Shown here: positions 25,975-34,202 of the stretch, piece by piece
Position numbering within the stretch: position 1 is the first letter of the stretch
How the letters are laid out: every line of letters begins with the position of its first letter
Origin: Oscillospiraceae bacterium
GTDB taxonomy: Bacteria; Bacillota; Clostridia; Oscillospirales; Ruminococcaceae
Direction of reading: 5' to 3'
DNA: 64,000 bases
NCBI GenBank assembly: GCA_017399765.1
Contig: JAFQBH010000033.1
Coordinates: 1 to 64,000, forward strand
Notes under the pieces: generated by a model
Databases searched by the model: none
Seen by the model: the letters and a program-made list of their open reading frames with translations, nothing else
What the model was told of the DNA's origin: nothing
Made by a program: the position numbers and the translations under genes

Positions 25975-26003
25975 TTGCAAAAATAAGCGTTTTGCGGTAT
26001 TAT
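25975..26003 (+). promoter_or_regulatory. Sigma-A promoter of pgi
   Basis: TTGCAA (25975-25980), a 17-bp spacer and TATTAT (25998-26003), 39 bp upstream of the pgi start. Confidence 0.65.
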
Positions 26004-26041
26004 ATTACATAGGATAATATCATTATTCAGGAGGTGTCCTA

Positions 26042-27376
26042 ATGCCGAAGCTCGATTTTCGGTATCTGAAAGACTTTATCTCCGAAGAGGAATTTTCCGC
26101 AAAAGCAAAAAAAGCCGAAGAAGCCCACCGCACCCTTTTGACAAAAACCGGCGCGGGAAACGATTTTACCGGTTTTGTGGAGCTTCCGGAGGAATATGAC
26201 AGGGAAGAGTTTTCCCGAATTATTTCCGCCGCGGAAAAAATAAGAAAACAAAGCGAAGTGCTTATCGTAATCGGAATCGGCGGTTCCTATCTTGGCGCAA
26301 GAGCGGTTATCGAACTTTGCACTTCTCCTCTCAGAAACAGAATCCGAAAGGACGGCCCGGAAATTTATTTCGCCGGCTGTAACTTAAGCCCGGACTATAT
26401 GGCCGAAATTGCCGAAATCTGTGAAGATAAAGATTTTTCCGTTAACGTAATTTCAAAATCCGGTACCACAACGGAACCGGCAATCGCTTTCCGCTTCTTC
26501 CGCGAACTTCTTGAAAAGAAATACGGAAAAGACGGCGCGAAGGAAAGAATCTATTGCACCACCGACAGAGCAAGAGGTACCCTCAAGGCTGTTGCGGATA
26601 AAGAAGGCTGGGAAACCTTCGTTGTTCCGGATGATATCGGCGGAAGATTTTCCGTTTTGACTCCGGTTGGACTTCTTCCCATTGCCGCCGCCGGAATTGA
26701 CATAAACGAACTTATGTCCGGCGCAGCAGAAGCAAAAAAAATCTATGAAAATCCGAATTTCGCTGAAAACGAAGCAATGCAGTATGCCGCCGCAAGAAAC
26801 ATTCTTCTTGAAAAAGGAAAGGCGCTCGAACTTCTCGTAAGCTATGAACCTTCCTTCGGCCAGATGGCTGAATGGTGGAAACAGCTTTTCGGCGAAAGCG
26901 AAGGAAAAGACGGAAAAGGAATTTTCCCCTGTTCCGCAATTTTCTCGATGGATCTTCATTCTCTCGGACAGTTTGTCCAGGACGGAACAAGAAATCTTTT
27001 CGAAACCGTTGTTCGTTTTGAAAAGGCGCAGAAGAAATTTGTCGTTGCCGAAGATGAAGAAAACGGCGACGGACTCAATTTCCTTGCGGGAATGGACATG
27101 CAGGATATCAACGAAAAGGCAAGACTCGGAACTTTGGTTGCGCATACCGAAGGCGGAGCACCCAATATCGTTATCACCTGTAAAGAGAGAACCCCGGCGG
27201 AAGTCGGAAAACTTATCTATTTCTTTGAAATCGCATGTGCGGTTTCGGGCTATATGCTTGGGGTAAACCCCTTCAACCAGCCCGGCGTCGAAAGCTATAA
27301 AAAGAACATGTTCGCACTTCTCGGAAAACCGGGATACGAGGACATGAAAGCGGCAATCGAAGCAAAACTCGACTGA
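26042..27376 (+). CDS. pgi: Glucose-6-phosphate isomerase
   Basis: 444 residues, the usual length for Firmicute PGI. It interconverts glucose-6-P and fructose-6-P. Motifs: VIGIGGSYLGARAVIE, ISKSGTTTEPA (sugar-phosphate-binding SIS loop), DDIGGRFSVLTPVGL, FSMDLHSLGQFVQDG (catalytic region) and the C-terminal NPFNQPGVESYKKN lysine. AGGAGGTG ribosome binding site 5 nt before the ATG. Monocistronic by layout. Confidence 0.96.
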   Translation: MPKLDFRYLKDFISEEEFSAKAKKAEEAHRTLLTKTGAGNDFTGFVELPEEYDREEFSRIISAAEKIRKQSEVLIVIGIGGSYLGARAVIELCTSPLRNRIRKDGPEIYFAGCNLSPDYMAEIAEICEDKDFSVNVISKSGTTTEPAIAFRFFRELLEKKYGKDGAKERIYCTTDRARGTLKAVADKEGWETFVVPDDIGGRFSVLTPVGLLPIAAAGIDINELMSGAAEAKKIYENPNFAENEAMQYAAARNILLEKGKALELLVSYEPSFGQMAEWWKQLFGESEGKDGKGIFPCSAIFSMDLHSLGQFVQDGTRNLFETVVRFEKAQKKFVVAEDEENGDGLNFLAGMDMQDINEKARLGTLVAHTEGGAPNIVITCKERTPAEVGKLIYFFEIACAVSGYMLGVNPFNQPGVESYKKNMFALLGKPGYEDMKAAIEAKLD

Positions 27377-27435
27377 TTTTCGGTCAAACTGCGTTCGCGC
27401 AATGATAATACATTAGAACAGAGGGAGACATTACT

Positions 27436-27852
27436 ATGATCAAACTTATCCTTGGCCTCAAAGGCTCCGGCAAAACCAAATACCTCATCGACAACATCGA
27501 CGAAGCAGTAAAAACCAGCAACGGCTGCGTTGTAGCAATCGAACGCGGCGCAACTCTTCGCTTTGACGTAAGCCATGACGTACGTCTTATCGATATCGAT
27601 GAATACGATATTTCCGATTTCAATTCCTTCTATGGATTCCTTTCCGGCCTTATCGCAGGCAACTACGATATCAGCCACATCTTTGTTGACGCAACCTTCA
27701 AAATCGGCGGCCGCGATTATGACGCATTCGCAAAAATGACCGATAAACTCAAAAGACTTTGCGATGAATCCGACATCACCATGACCTTCACCGCTTCCTG
27801 CGAAAAAGAAGATCTTCCCGAAAGAATCCACAAATATATCGTCGAAAGATAA
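27436..27852 (+). CDS. Small P-loop nucleotide-binding protein of unknown function
   Basis: 138 residues. The N-terminal Walker A is GLKGSGKT (7-14), and a possible Walker B is HIFVDA (about 85). There is no membrane segment or extra domain. Codon use is strongly biased to AAC, GCA, CTT and ATC, as in the EF-G-like gene, which suggests high expression. GAGGGAG ribosome binding site. I know such short P-loop ORFs in Clostridia only as hypothetical proteins. It stands alone between pgi and a terminator. Confidence 0.8.
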   Translation: MIKLILGLKGSGKTKYLIDNIDEAVKTSNGCVVAIERGATLRFDVSHDVRLIDIDEYDISDFNSFYGFLSGLIAGNYDISHIFVDATFKIGGRDYDAFAKMTDKLKRLCDESDITMTFTASCEKEDLPERIHKYIVER

Positions 27853-27868
27853 TCAAAAACGGAATAAA

Positions 27869-27905
27869 AAGCGCAGTCCACCAACCGTGGATTGCGCTTT
27901 TTTTG
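27869..27905 (+). terminator. Terminator after the small P-loop gene
   Basis: Stem AGCGCAGTCCAC/GTGGATTGCGCT followed by TTTTTTT. Its right arm contains the TTGCGC used as -35 of the next promoter. Confidence 0.88.
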
Positions 27906-27920
27906 TATATGGGATATAAT
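27892..27920 (+). promoter_or_regulatory. Promoter overlapping the preceding terminator
   Basis: TTGCGC (27892-27897) lies in the terminator stem; a 17-bp spacer and TATAAT (27915-27920) follow, 26 bp before the XRE regulator start. Confidence 0.65.
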
Positions 27921-27945
27921 TTTGGCAGAAAAGGAGGTGCTTTCC

Positions 27946-28680
27946 ATGACGAAAGACGAACTCGGAAAATTTATTGCAGAAAACCGAAAATCCCTCGGAA
28001 TGACCCAGGAGGAACTGGCACAGAAACTTTTTGTTACAAATAAGGCTGTTTCAAAATGGGAAAAAGGCCAGAGTTTTCCGGATATCTCAATGTTCGAACC
28101 TCTTGCGGAAGCTCTCGGAGTTTCCGTTGCGGAACTTTTTGCCGGTGAAAAGGAAGAAAAAGACGTTTCGGTAAAAGCCGTTCTTGAACTTTCAAAATCC
28201 GTTGTCAGAAAAGAAAAGAAGAAACTTAATAACGCAATCGGAATCGTGATTTTTACAATTGTAGCTTTGCTGATAGTTTTTTCCGAAAACATAACAACCG
28301 CCATTGATGACAGAAATATGAGTTACCTTTACTGGCAGGGTTTTTATTATACTCCGACAAAAGAACCTATTGCGGTAAACTGGCTGGGTGAACCGGTCGG
28401 TACGGTAAGAGAAGCCGGAAGAAGAAACAAAGATAATTACGGCGGAGATTCAAACATTGCCGACCCGGGAACGGAAATTTATCAGCTTGCTGCGTGGAAA
28501 GTTTCAGAAGGAAGCGGAATTGGCGAAGATGAAAATATTCTGATTGCGGAGGTAGATGGCGTTTATACCGTTTTTCGCTTTGTTTTTTGGGAAAGGCATG
28601 ACTTTGAAAAATTTTTTAAAGTCAACATCAAAGAGGGAGAATGGGGAAAAGGTTTTATAAAAACAGAAGATATGTATTGA
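27946..28680 (+). CDS. XRE-family regulator with a membrane-anchored C-terminal domain
   Basis: 244 residues. An N-terminal XRE helix-turn-helix (5-60: LGMTQEELAQKLFVTNKAVSKWEKGQSFPD) is followed by a charged linker, one transmembrane segment (about 97-115, LNNAIGIVIFTIVALLIVFS) and an extracytoplasmic domain of about 130 residues. This topology fits a one-component membrane sensor-regulator. ATG 27946 has AAGGAGGTG 8 nt upstream; an earlier in-frame ATG at 27892 lies in the terminator. The ligand and targets are unknown. Confidence 0.85.
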   Translation: MTKDELGKFIAENRKSLGMTQEELAQKLFVTNKAVSKWEKGQSFPDISMFEPLAEALGVSVAELFAGEKEEKDVSVKAVLELSKSVVRKEKKKLNNAIGIVIFTIVALLIVFSENITTAIDDRNMSYLYWQGFYYTPTKEPIAVNWLGEPVGTVREAGRRNKDNYGGDSNIADPGTEIYQLAAWKVSEGSGIGEDENILIAEVDGVYTVFRFVFWERHDFEKFFKVNIKEGEWGKGFIKTEDMY

Positions 28681-28689
28681 GAATATAAC

Positions 28690-28728
28690 AAAAAACACCT
28701 CCGTATATTTTTTTCGGAGGTGTTTTTT
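28690..28728 (+). terminator. Terminator hairpin whose 3' arm is the ddh ribosome binding site
   Basis: Stem AAAAAACACCTCCG/CGGAGGTGTTTTTT with an 11-nt T-rich loop and a terminal T run. The right arm CGGAGGTG is the Shine-Dalgarno of ddh, whose ATG is at 28730. One hairpin can therefore terminate the XRE gene and hide the ddh ribosome binding site. Confidence 0.8.
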
Positions 28729-28729
28729 T

Positions 28730-29593
28730 ATGAAAAAAATTGCGATAATCGGCGCAGGAAATATCGGAAAAGCCGCCGCAAAGGCGCTTTTGGAATCGCC
28801 GGATTTTGAACTTTGCGGATTTGTTAGAAGGGAAGAAAAAGCAGTTTCGGGTTTTGAAAAAATCCCCGTCGGAAAAAGCGTTTTCGATTTTCCGGAAAAA
28901 CCGGACGGTGCTTTGGTCTGCTTTCCGTCAAGACTTGTTGAGCCGGTTGAAAAAGAGCTTCTTGAAGCGGGAATTTATACTGCCGATTGCTTTGATATCC
29001 ACGGCGAACTTTCCGCAATGCGAAAAAGACTGAATTTTTCGGCAGAAAAGGGAAATGTTTCCTGCGTTATCGGAGCGGGGTGGGACCCGGGTCTGGATTC
29101 CGCAATAAGAACGCTTATGTTTTCCGCCTTTCCGGAAAACGAAATTTATACGAATTTCGGTCCGGGAATGAGCATGGGACATTCCGCCGCGGCAAAATCC
29201 ATTGGCGGAATTGCAGATGCAGTTTCGATAACTCTGCCGCTCGGGAAAGGAAAACACGCCAGGAAGATATACACGGTGCTCAAAAAAGGCGCAGACAAAA
29301 ACGAGGTTGAGCACGCGATTTTGTCGGACGGATATTTTGAGCACGACGAGTGCTCGGTGGAATTTGTGGATTCGGTAAAACCGTTTTTCAATACGGAACA
29401 CGGCGTTTTGATTGAAAGCAATTTTGAAAATCAAAAAATGGGTTTCAGCATGAAAATTGATAACCCGACCCTCACCGGAAGAATTCTTGTTTCCGCGATG
29501 CGGGCAGCTTTTCTTCAAAAACCGGGAGCGTATTTTATGCCGGAAATTCCGCCTTGCGATTTTTGTGAAAAAGGCTGGCAAAAATATCTTTAA
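28730..29593 (+). CDS. ddh: meso-diaminopimelate dehydrogenase
   Basis: 287 residues (family about 290-325). NADPH-dependent reductive amination gives meso-diaminopimelate in one step for lysine and peptidoglycan. The Rossmann start IAIIGAGNIGKAAAKALL, the family signature CVIGAGWDPGLDSAIR and the GPGMSMGHSAAAKSI substrate loop are present. No lysine-pathway neighbours are present. The ribosome binding site is inside a perfect hairpin (28690-28728), so translation may depend on RNA folding. Four GTGCTC/GAGCAC motifs occur within 80 bp near its 3' third. Confidence 0.9.
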   Translation: MKKIAIIGAGNIGKAAAKALLESPDFELCGFVRREEKAVSGFEKIPVGKSVFDFPEKPDGALVCFPSRLVEPVEKELLEAGIYTADCFDIHGELSAMRKRLNFSAEKGNVSCVIGAGWDPGLDSAIRTLMFSAFPENEIYTNFGPGMSMGHSAAAKSIGGIADAVSITLPLGKGKHARKIYTVLKKGADKNEVEHAILSDGYFEHDECSVEFVDSVKPFFNTEHGVLIESNFENQKMGFSMKIDNPTLTGRILVSAMRAAFLQKPGAYFMPEIPPCDFCEKGWQKYL

Positions 29594-29596
29594 AAA

Positions 29597-29788
29597 TTAT
29601 TTTCCTCTCACAAATTCATCGACTGTAACGCCGAAAAAATCCGCCATTTTTATAACCATTTCAAGGTCGGGTTCGGATTCTCCTCTTTCATATTTGCTGA
29701 CGGAAGTTTGTGAAATATGTAAAGCTGCGGCAAGGTCGCGCTGGGTAATTTTGTTCTGTTTTCTCAATTTTTTAAGCATGGTAAGCAA
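29597..29788 (-). CDS. Small XRE-type DNA-binding protein
   Basis: 63 residues, essentially one XRE helix-turn-helix (KITQRDLAAALHISQTSVSKYERGESEPD) plus a short VDEF tail. The TTG start at 29788 lies 7 nt behind GAGGTG; the internal ATG three codons later lacks a well-placed ribosome binding site. It converges with ddh (3 bp between stops). About 110 bp upstream on its strand lies copy 4 of the ECF-type promoter motif. Target genes are unknown. Confidence 0.85.
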   Translation of the reverse strand: MLTMLKKLRKQNKITQRDLAAALHISQTSVSKYERGESEPDLEMVIKMADFFGVTVDEFVRGK

Positions 29789-29900
29789 ATTTTTTCACCT
29801 CGAAAATATTATATAATATACAGATTGATAAAAATACAGGTAAGTTTTGCAAGGCTTTTTGCAAAATTTTGCCTTTTTTGTGGTTTTTTAAATAAAGTTC

Positions 29901-29937
29901 TATATTAATAGTAACTTTTTTTGCCGTTTTTGTTGCA
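29901..29937 (-). promoter_or_regulatory. ECF-type promoter motif, copy 4 (XRE gene side)
   Basis: On the minus strand TGCAACAAAA is followed, exactly 18 nt after TGCAAC, by TACTATTAATATA. It is the weakest of the four copies (T for C at the first box position, no terminal TG) and points toward the small XRE gene. It overlaps the -35 of the EF-G-like promoter on the plus strand. Confidence 0.5.
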
Positions 29938-29962
29938 AAACATAATAATATTTTGTTATAAT
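29933..29962 (+). promoter_or_regulatory. Sigma-A promoter of the EF-G-like gene
   Basis: TTGCAA (29933-29938), an 18-bp spacer and an extended -10 TGTTATAAT (29954-29962). It lies 39 bp upstream of the TTG start at 30001. Confidence 0.75.
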
Positions 29963-30000
29963 AGCGTTGTACGACACATTGTGAAAGGGGATTAACAACT

Positions 30001-32073
30001 TTGAAACAGTACAAAGCAAAAGATATCAGAAATATCGCACTTGCCGGTCACGGCGGCGACGGCAAAACCAGCCTTGCTGAGGCTCTTCTTTATATGTCCG
30101 GCGCTACCGACAGACTTGGTTCCGTAACCGAAGGAAACACCGTTTGTGACTTCGACCCCGAAGAAATCAAACGTAAAATTTCCGTAAGCTCCGCAGTTGC
30201 TCCTTTTGAGTATGACGGTGTTAAAGTAAACATCATCGATACTCCCGGACTTTTCGACTTTGCAGGCGGCTTCCATGAAGGTGTTCGCGCAGCAGACGCA
30301 GTCATCATCACTCTTTCCGCAAAATCCGGCGTTCTCGTTGGTACCGAAAAAGCCTGGAAACTTGCAACCGCACAGAAAAAAGCAAAAGCATTCTACATTT
30401 CCAAAATGGATCTTGAGAACGCAGACTTCAACAAAGTTCTTGCTGCTCTTAAAGAAAAATTCGGAAGCGCAGTTTGCCCTGCAGTAATTCCGATCGGCGA
30501 CGTTTACGTTGACCTTATCACCAAAAAAGCATTCACCTTTGACGCAAAAGGCAAGAGCACCAAAGTTGATCTTCCCGATGACCCGATTATCGAAGAACTT
30601 GAAGACGCTATCGCAGAAGCTATTGCAGAAGCCGATGACGAACTTATGGAAAAATTCTTCGAAGGCGAAGAATTTACCGAAGAAGAACGTTTCCGCGGAT
30701 TTGAAGAAGGCGTTGCTGCCGGTATCATTGCTCCCGTATATTGCGGTGACTCCGTAACCCTTCGCGGAATTGAAATGCTCCTTCACGAATTCAAAAAAAT
30801 CTTCCCCTCCGCAGAAGAAGTTGCTTCCGAAGTTGCAACCAGTGCTGACGGAAAAGAAGTTAAACTTACCTGCACCGATGACGAACCTCTTGCAGCATAC
30901 GTTTTCAAAACCGTTGCAGACCCCTTCGTCGGAAAACTTTCCTTCGTAAAAGTTGTTTCCGGTGTTCTCACCGCAACTTCCGCTGTTACCAACGCAAGAA
31001 CCGGCAACCCCGAAAGACTCGGTAAACTTGTTATCATGCACGGAAAAACCCAGGAACCTACCGAATCCGTAGGCGCCGGCGATATCTGCGCAATCACCAA
31101 ACTTGCTGAAGCAGAAACCGGCGATACCCTTTGCGATCCCAAACGCGTTGTTTCCTGCAAAAAAACCGAATTCCCCTATGCTTGCCTCAGAATGGCAATG
31201 TATCCCAAGGGCAAAACCGATGACTCCAAAATTGCAGGCGCAATCGCAAGAATCATGGAAGAAGATGCAACCGTTGCTTATGAAAACAACGCAGAAACCA
31301 AACAGCAGATCCTTGCAGGTCTCGGCGAACAGCATCTTGACGTAATCTGCTCCAAACTCAAATCCAAATTCGGCGTAGAGCTTGGTCTTGAAAAACCCCG
31401 CGTACCTTATCGTGAAACCATCCGCAAAAAGGTCAAAGTTCAGGGTAAACATAAGAAACAGTCCGGCGGCCACGGTCAGTATGGTGACGTTTGGATCGAA
31501 TTCGAGCCTACCGAATCCGAAGAAATGGTATTCGAAGAAGCAGTATTCGGCGGTTCTGTTCCGAGAAACTTCTTCCCCGCAGTAGAAAAAGGTCTCCGCG
31601 AAGCTTGCAAAACCGGTATGCTCGCAGGTTACCCGATGGTCGGCGTTCTCGGAAGACTTGTTGACGGTTCCTACCATCCCGTTGACTCCAACGATATGTC
31701 CTTCCAGATGGCTGCAAGACTTGCTTACAAAGCAGGTATTCCTCAGGCAGGTCCCGCAATCCTTGAACCTATCGGTTCTCTTAAAGTTGTTGTTCCGGAT
31801 TCCAACACCGGTGATATCATCGGCGACGTAAACAAACGCCGCGGCCGTGTTCTCGGTATGAACCCTGTTGAAGGCGAAGACGGCTACTCCGAAGTTGAAG
31901 CAGAAGTTCCTATGAGCGAAATGCACGACTTCACCACTTCTCTCCGTTCTTCCACCCAGGGCAGAGGTTCCTTCACCTTTGAATTTGACCACTATGAAGA
32001 ACTTCGTGATGAAACCCTTAAACAGGCTGTAATCGAAGAAGCAAAACAGTGGATGACCGAAGAAAAAGAATAA
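30001..32073 (+). CDS. Elongation factor G-like GTPase (EF-G paralogue)
   Basis: 690 residues with EF-G domain order: GTPase, OB fold, then the III-IV-V core with KKQSGGHGQYGDVWIEFEP and NKRRGRVLGM. The GTPase motifs are atypical. G1 is AGHGGDGKTS instead of AHIDAGKTT. G3 is DTPGLFDF, with Leu84 where the catalytic His of DTPGH sits. G4 is SKMD instead of NKMD. This matches the EF-G2/FusA2-type paralogues, so it is probably not the main translocase. Codon bias is extreme (AAC, GCA, CTT), implying high expression. TTG start with GAAAGGGG upstream. The cellular role is not established. Confidence 0.85.
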   Translation: MKQYKAKDIRNIALAGHGGDGKTSLAEALLYMSGATDRLGSVTEGNTVCDFDPEEIKRKISVSSAVAPFEYDGVKVNIIDTPGLFDFAGGFHEGVRAADAVIITLSAKSGVLVGTEKAWKLATAQKKAKAFYISKMDLENADFNKVLAALKEKFGSAVCPAVIPIGDVYVDLITKKAFTFDAKGKSTKVDLPDDPIIEELEDAIAEAIAEADDELMEKFFEGEEFTEEERFRGFEEGVAAGIIAPVYCGDSVTLRGIEMLLHEFKKIFPSAEEVASEVATSADGKEVKLTCTDDEPLAAYVFKTVADPFVGKLSFVKVVSGVLTATSAVTNARTGNPERLGKLVIMHGKTQEPTESVGAGDICAITKLAEAETGDTLCDPKRVVSCKKTEFPYACLRMAMYPKGKTDDSKIAGAIARIMEEDATVAYENNAETKQQILAGLGEQHLDVICSKLKSKFGVELGLEKPRVPYRETIRKKVKVQGKHKKQSGGHGQYGDVWIEFEPTESEEMVFEEAVFGGSVPRNFFPAVEKGLREACKTGMLAGYPMVGVLGRLVDGSYHPVDSNDMSFQMAARLAYKAGIPQAGPAILEPIGSLKVVVPDSNTGDIIGDVNKRRGRVLGMNPVEGEDGYSEVEAEVPMSEMHDFTTSLRSSTQGRGSFTFEFDHYEELRDETLKQAVIEEAKQWMTEEKE

Positions 32074-32091
32074 TTTTTCCGAATAACAAAA

Positions 32092-32125
32092 AAAGCCCCG
32101 TCATAATATTGACGGGGCTTTTTTA
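32092..32125 (+). terminator. Terminator after the EF-G-like gene
   Basis: Stem AAAGCCCCGTCA/TGACGGGGCTTT followed by TTTTATTTTG. Confidence 0.9.
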
Positions 32126-32146
32126 TTTTGTATTGGAGATGATTTT

Positions 32147-32608
32147 TTGCTTACCGCATCTGTTAAAACGACAAAAACAAAAATTCTCGGAACAATCTGC
32201 GTTATCCTTGCGCTTATAATTGCGGCGATTCTTTTCCTTGGCGGAGAAAGTGCCAAAAATGCCGCAGAATCCATTTCTCTCCGTGTCACGAATAACGAAG
32301 AGAGAATGGAATATATCGCTTCAAAAGGCTTTAAAACGGCCGGAGAGCCTTTCTCTGTTGAAGAAGTCCTTCTTCCGGAAGAACCTGACGAAATCCTTTC
32401 GGAATATAATGAACTTCAGAAAAACTCCGGATTCGATCTTTCGCCTTATTTCGGGAAAACGGTGAAGAAATACGTTTATCCCCTTGAGGAAGAAACGGAA
32501 ACTTTTGTAACCCTTTATGTTTTTGAAGAAAAAATAATTGCAGCGGACGTTGCTTCGCACACCGAAGGCTGGCAAAGACCTATTGACGGCGGGAAAAATA
32601 TGGGCTAA
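32147..32608 (+). CDS. Membrane-anchored DUF4830-like protein
   Basis: 153 residues, TTG start behind GGAGATGA. There is one N-terminal membrane segment (about 11-32, KILGTICVILALIIAAILFLGG) and an extracytoplasmic domain. That domain starts NNEERMEYIASKGF and continues EPFSVEEVLLPEEPDEILSEYNELQK and SPYFGKTVKKYVYPL, the pattern I associate with DUF4830. The family name is recall, not a search. Function unknown. A GNAT gene follows 33 nt downstream with no terminator between. Confidence 0.72.
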   Translation: MLTASVKTTKTKILGTICVILALIIAAILFLGGESAKNAAESISLRVTNNEERMEYIASKGFKTAGEPFSVEEVLLPEEPDEILSEYNELQKNSGFDLSPYFGKTVKKYVYPLEEETETFVTLYVFEEKIIAADVASHTEGWQRPIDGGKNMG

Positions 32609-32641
32609 AATGTTTTCATCAAAAGAAAAAAGAGGAACAAA

Positions 32642-33073
32642 ATGGATTACAGAAAAATAACTATCGAAGATGCGCCGGAACTTGCAAAAATTTATGCCGA
32701 AACTTTCAATTCCGACCCTTGGTATGATAAATGGACGCAAAAAACCGCAGAAAAACGCCTTTCTCAAATGATAAACAACGGCGGCTTTTTCGGAATTGTT
32801 TCTTATAATGAAGAGGGAATAACCGGAATGATCCTCGGCGAAGAAGAACAGTATTTCGACGGCGTAATTTTCAACATAAAAGAATTCTGCGTTAAAAACG
32901 AACTCCGCGGAAAAGGAATCGGAACGGAACTTCTTGCGGAATTTGAACGCAGCCTTAAAGGAATGGGTATCCGCGAAACTGTGCTTATGACTAACCTTGA
33001 AGACGAAGAGTTTTATAAAAAACGCGGTTTCCGCCGAAGCCGCGGCATTATCTATATGGGAAAAGAATTATAA
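32642..33073 (+). CDS. GNAT-family N-acetyltransferase
   Basis: 143 residues. The GNAT core shows KEFCVKNELRGKGIGTELLAEFE, the acetyl-CoA-binding R-G-x-G-I-G loop (about residues 87-93), and a C-terminal NLEDEEFYKKRGFRRSRG strand-helix. Substrate unknown. It has an AGAGGAACAA ribosome binding site, follows the DUF4830-like gene in the same direction, and ends at a bidirectional terminator. Confidence 0.85.
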   Translation: MDYRKITIEDAPELAKIYAETFNSDPWYDKWTQKTAEKRLSQMINNGGFFGIVSYNEEGITGMILGEEEQYFDGVIFNIKEFCVKNELRGKGIGTELLAEFERSLKGMGIRETVLMTNLEDEEFYKKRGFRRSRGIIYMGKEL

Positions 33074-33074
33074 T

Positions 33075-33113
33075 AAAAAATGCCGTGCTCAAAATGAGCA
33101 CGGCATTTTTGTT
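33075..33113. terminator. Bidirectional terminator with GTGCTC arms
   Basis: Stem TGCCGTGCTC-AAAAT-GAGCACGGCA with A tracts left and T tracts right. It separates the convergent GNAT and DUF4349 genes. Confidence 0.88.
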
Positions 33114-33117
33114 TTAA

Positions 33118-34140
33118 TTATTCTTTGTTTTCGGTATTTTCTGTTTTTTCGGCAAGTTTCTGAGCTTTTTTATATTCTTTTCTGGCCTTTCTTGCGGCTT
33201 TGCGTTCCTGCCATTTAGGATTTTTGCCGAGGAAAAATCTTACCGCAAAAACAATGGTTGCAATGATTATTGCCCAGATGATGAAATAGGGAATGTTAGC
33301 AACGAACCATACGAAGAAATCCTGCGCTCCGACCCAGATATCATAAATATTGTTACCGAAATCTGCAGAAATTCTTTCCCAAATGGTTTTCGGTTCAGCT
33401 GCGGTAACGCGTTTTACTTCGTTTACATTAAGATGAACGGTGCTGTAATCAACAAGGTTATCATAAGTGCGGAGCTGGCTTTGATAACTTTCAAGCTGAT
33501 AGCGAACTTCGGTAAGACGCTGCTGAAGAAGAATTATGGTATCAATATTTTCCGCTTCGGCAAGAAGTTCAAGAAGCTGGTCATATTCGGTCTGAAGAGA
33601 TTTTATTCTTGCTTCGGTGTCAACGTATTGCAAAGTTACGTCGGTGGTGTCTTCATAGGAATAAATAATGTTTCCAAGACCGCCGATAGTGTTTATAAAT
33701 TCATCAAGCTTTTCCGAAGGGATTCTGCAGGTGAAGCTTGCGTTTCTGTTCGAAGAATAATTGTAGGAATTTCCGCTTACACTGGAATTTTCAATATATC
33801 CGCCAAGGGAAGAAACTTCGCTCTTGAGGTCTGATATAAAAGTTTCGAACTCAAGAGTTTCAACGTCAAGGTTGAAAGTTCGGATAAGCTTGCGGTTTGT
33901 CGGCGCCGTGTTTTCCGAAATGCTTGCGGAAGTGCTGTTGTCGAAAGCGGAATCCTCGGTAACATATTCCATTTCCGGCATTTCCATCGGTGCTTCCGGT
34001 TCAACAGGCTTCATTTCCTCTGTCCAGCCGCCGGCATCAAAAGCTTCGTTTTTTGAATCCAAAGAAAGATTGCTTGCACCGCAGCCGCCAAAAATCAGGG
34101 CAACCGCAAGGATAAGGGTTAAAATTCTGAGTTTTTTCAT
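33118..34140 (-). CDS. DUF4349 lipoprotein
   Basis: 340 residues. Lipobox FGGC (Cys20). After an acidic linker comes a DUF4349-type domain with RTFNLDVETLEFETFISDL, then GGYIENSS, then RIPSEKLDEFINTIGGLG, followed by a long coiled coil (about 185-245, with LLELLAEAENIDTIILLQQRL). Two aromatic-rich segments (FVWFVANIPYFIIWAIIIATIVFAVRFFLG) end in a basic cytoplasmic tail. DUF4349 proteins are often linked to ECF sigma/anti-sigma pairs in Firmicutes. Here an ECF-type promoter motif identical in layout to the one before the sigma gene sits just upstream, which ties it to that regulon. ATG 34140 follows GGAGG. Confidence 0.85.
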   Translation of the reverse strand: MKKLRILTLILAVALIFGGCGASNLSLDSKNEAFDAGGWTEEMKPVEPEAPMEMPEMEYVTEDSAFDNSTSASISENTAPTNRKLIRTFNLDVETLEFETFISDLKSEVSSLGGYIENSSVSGNSYNYSSNRNASFTCRIPSEKLDEFINTIGGLGNIIYSYEDTTDVTLQYVDTEARIKSLQTEYDQLLELLAEAENIDTIILLQQRLTEVRYQLESYQSQLRTYDNLVDYSTVHLNVNEVKRVTAAEPKTIWERISADFGNNIYDIWVGAQDFFVWFVANIPYFIIWAIIIATIVFAVRFFLGKNPKWQERKAARKARKEYKKAQKLAEKTENTENKE

Positions 34141-34158
34141 GATAACAAACCTCCTTTT

Positions 34159-34195
34159 CACTATAATAGTGTAAAAATTTTCCGATTTTGTTGCA
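34159..34195 (-). promoter_or_regulatory. ECF-type promoter motif, copy 2 (DUF4349 gene)
   Basis: Minus strand: TGCAACAAAA, then CACTATTATAGTG exactly 18 nt after TGCAAC. The box ends 18 bp before the ATG and just upstream of the GGAGG, the same promoter-to-gene geometry as copy 1. It lies only 8 bp from the end of the upstream yfhO-like gene. Confidence 0.72.
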
Positions 34196-34202
34196 TTGTT
34201 TT

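Noticed and set aside
29992..31992. 666-codon minus-strand ORF opposite the EF-G-like gene
   Set aside because: Produced by the strict codon bias of the EF-G-like gene; the translation is Cys/Phe/Gly-rich with no recognisable domain.
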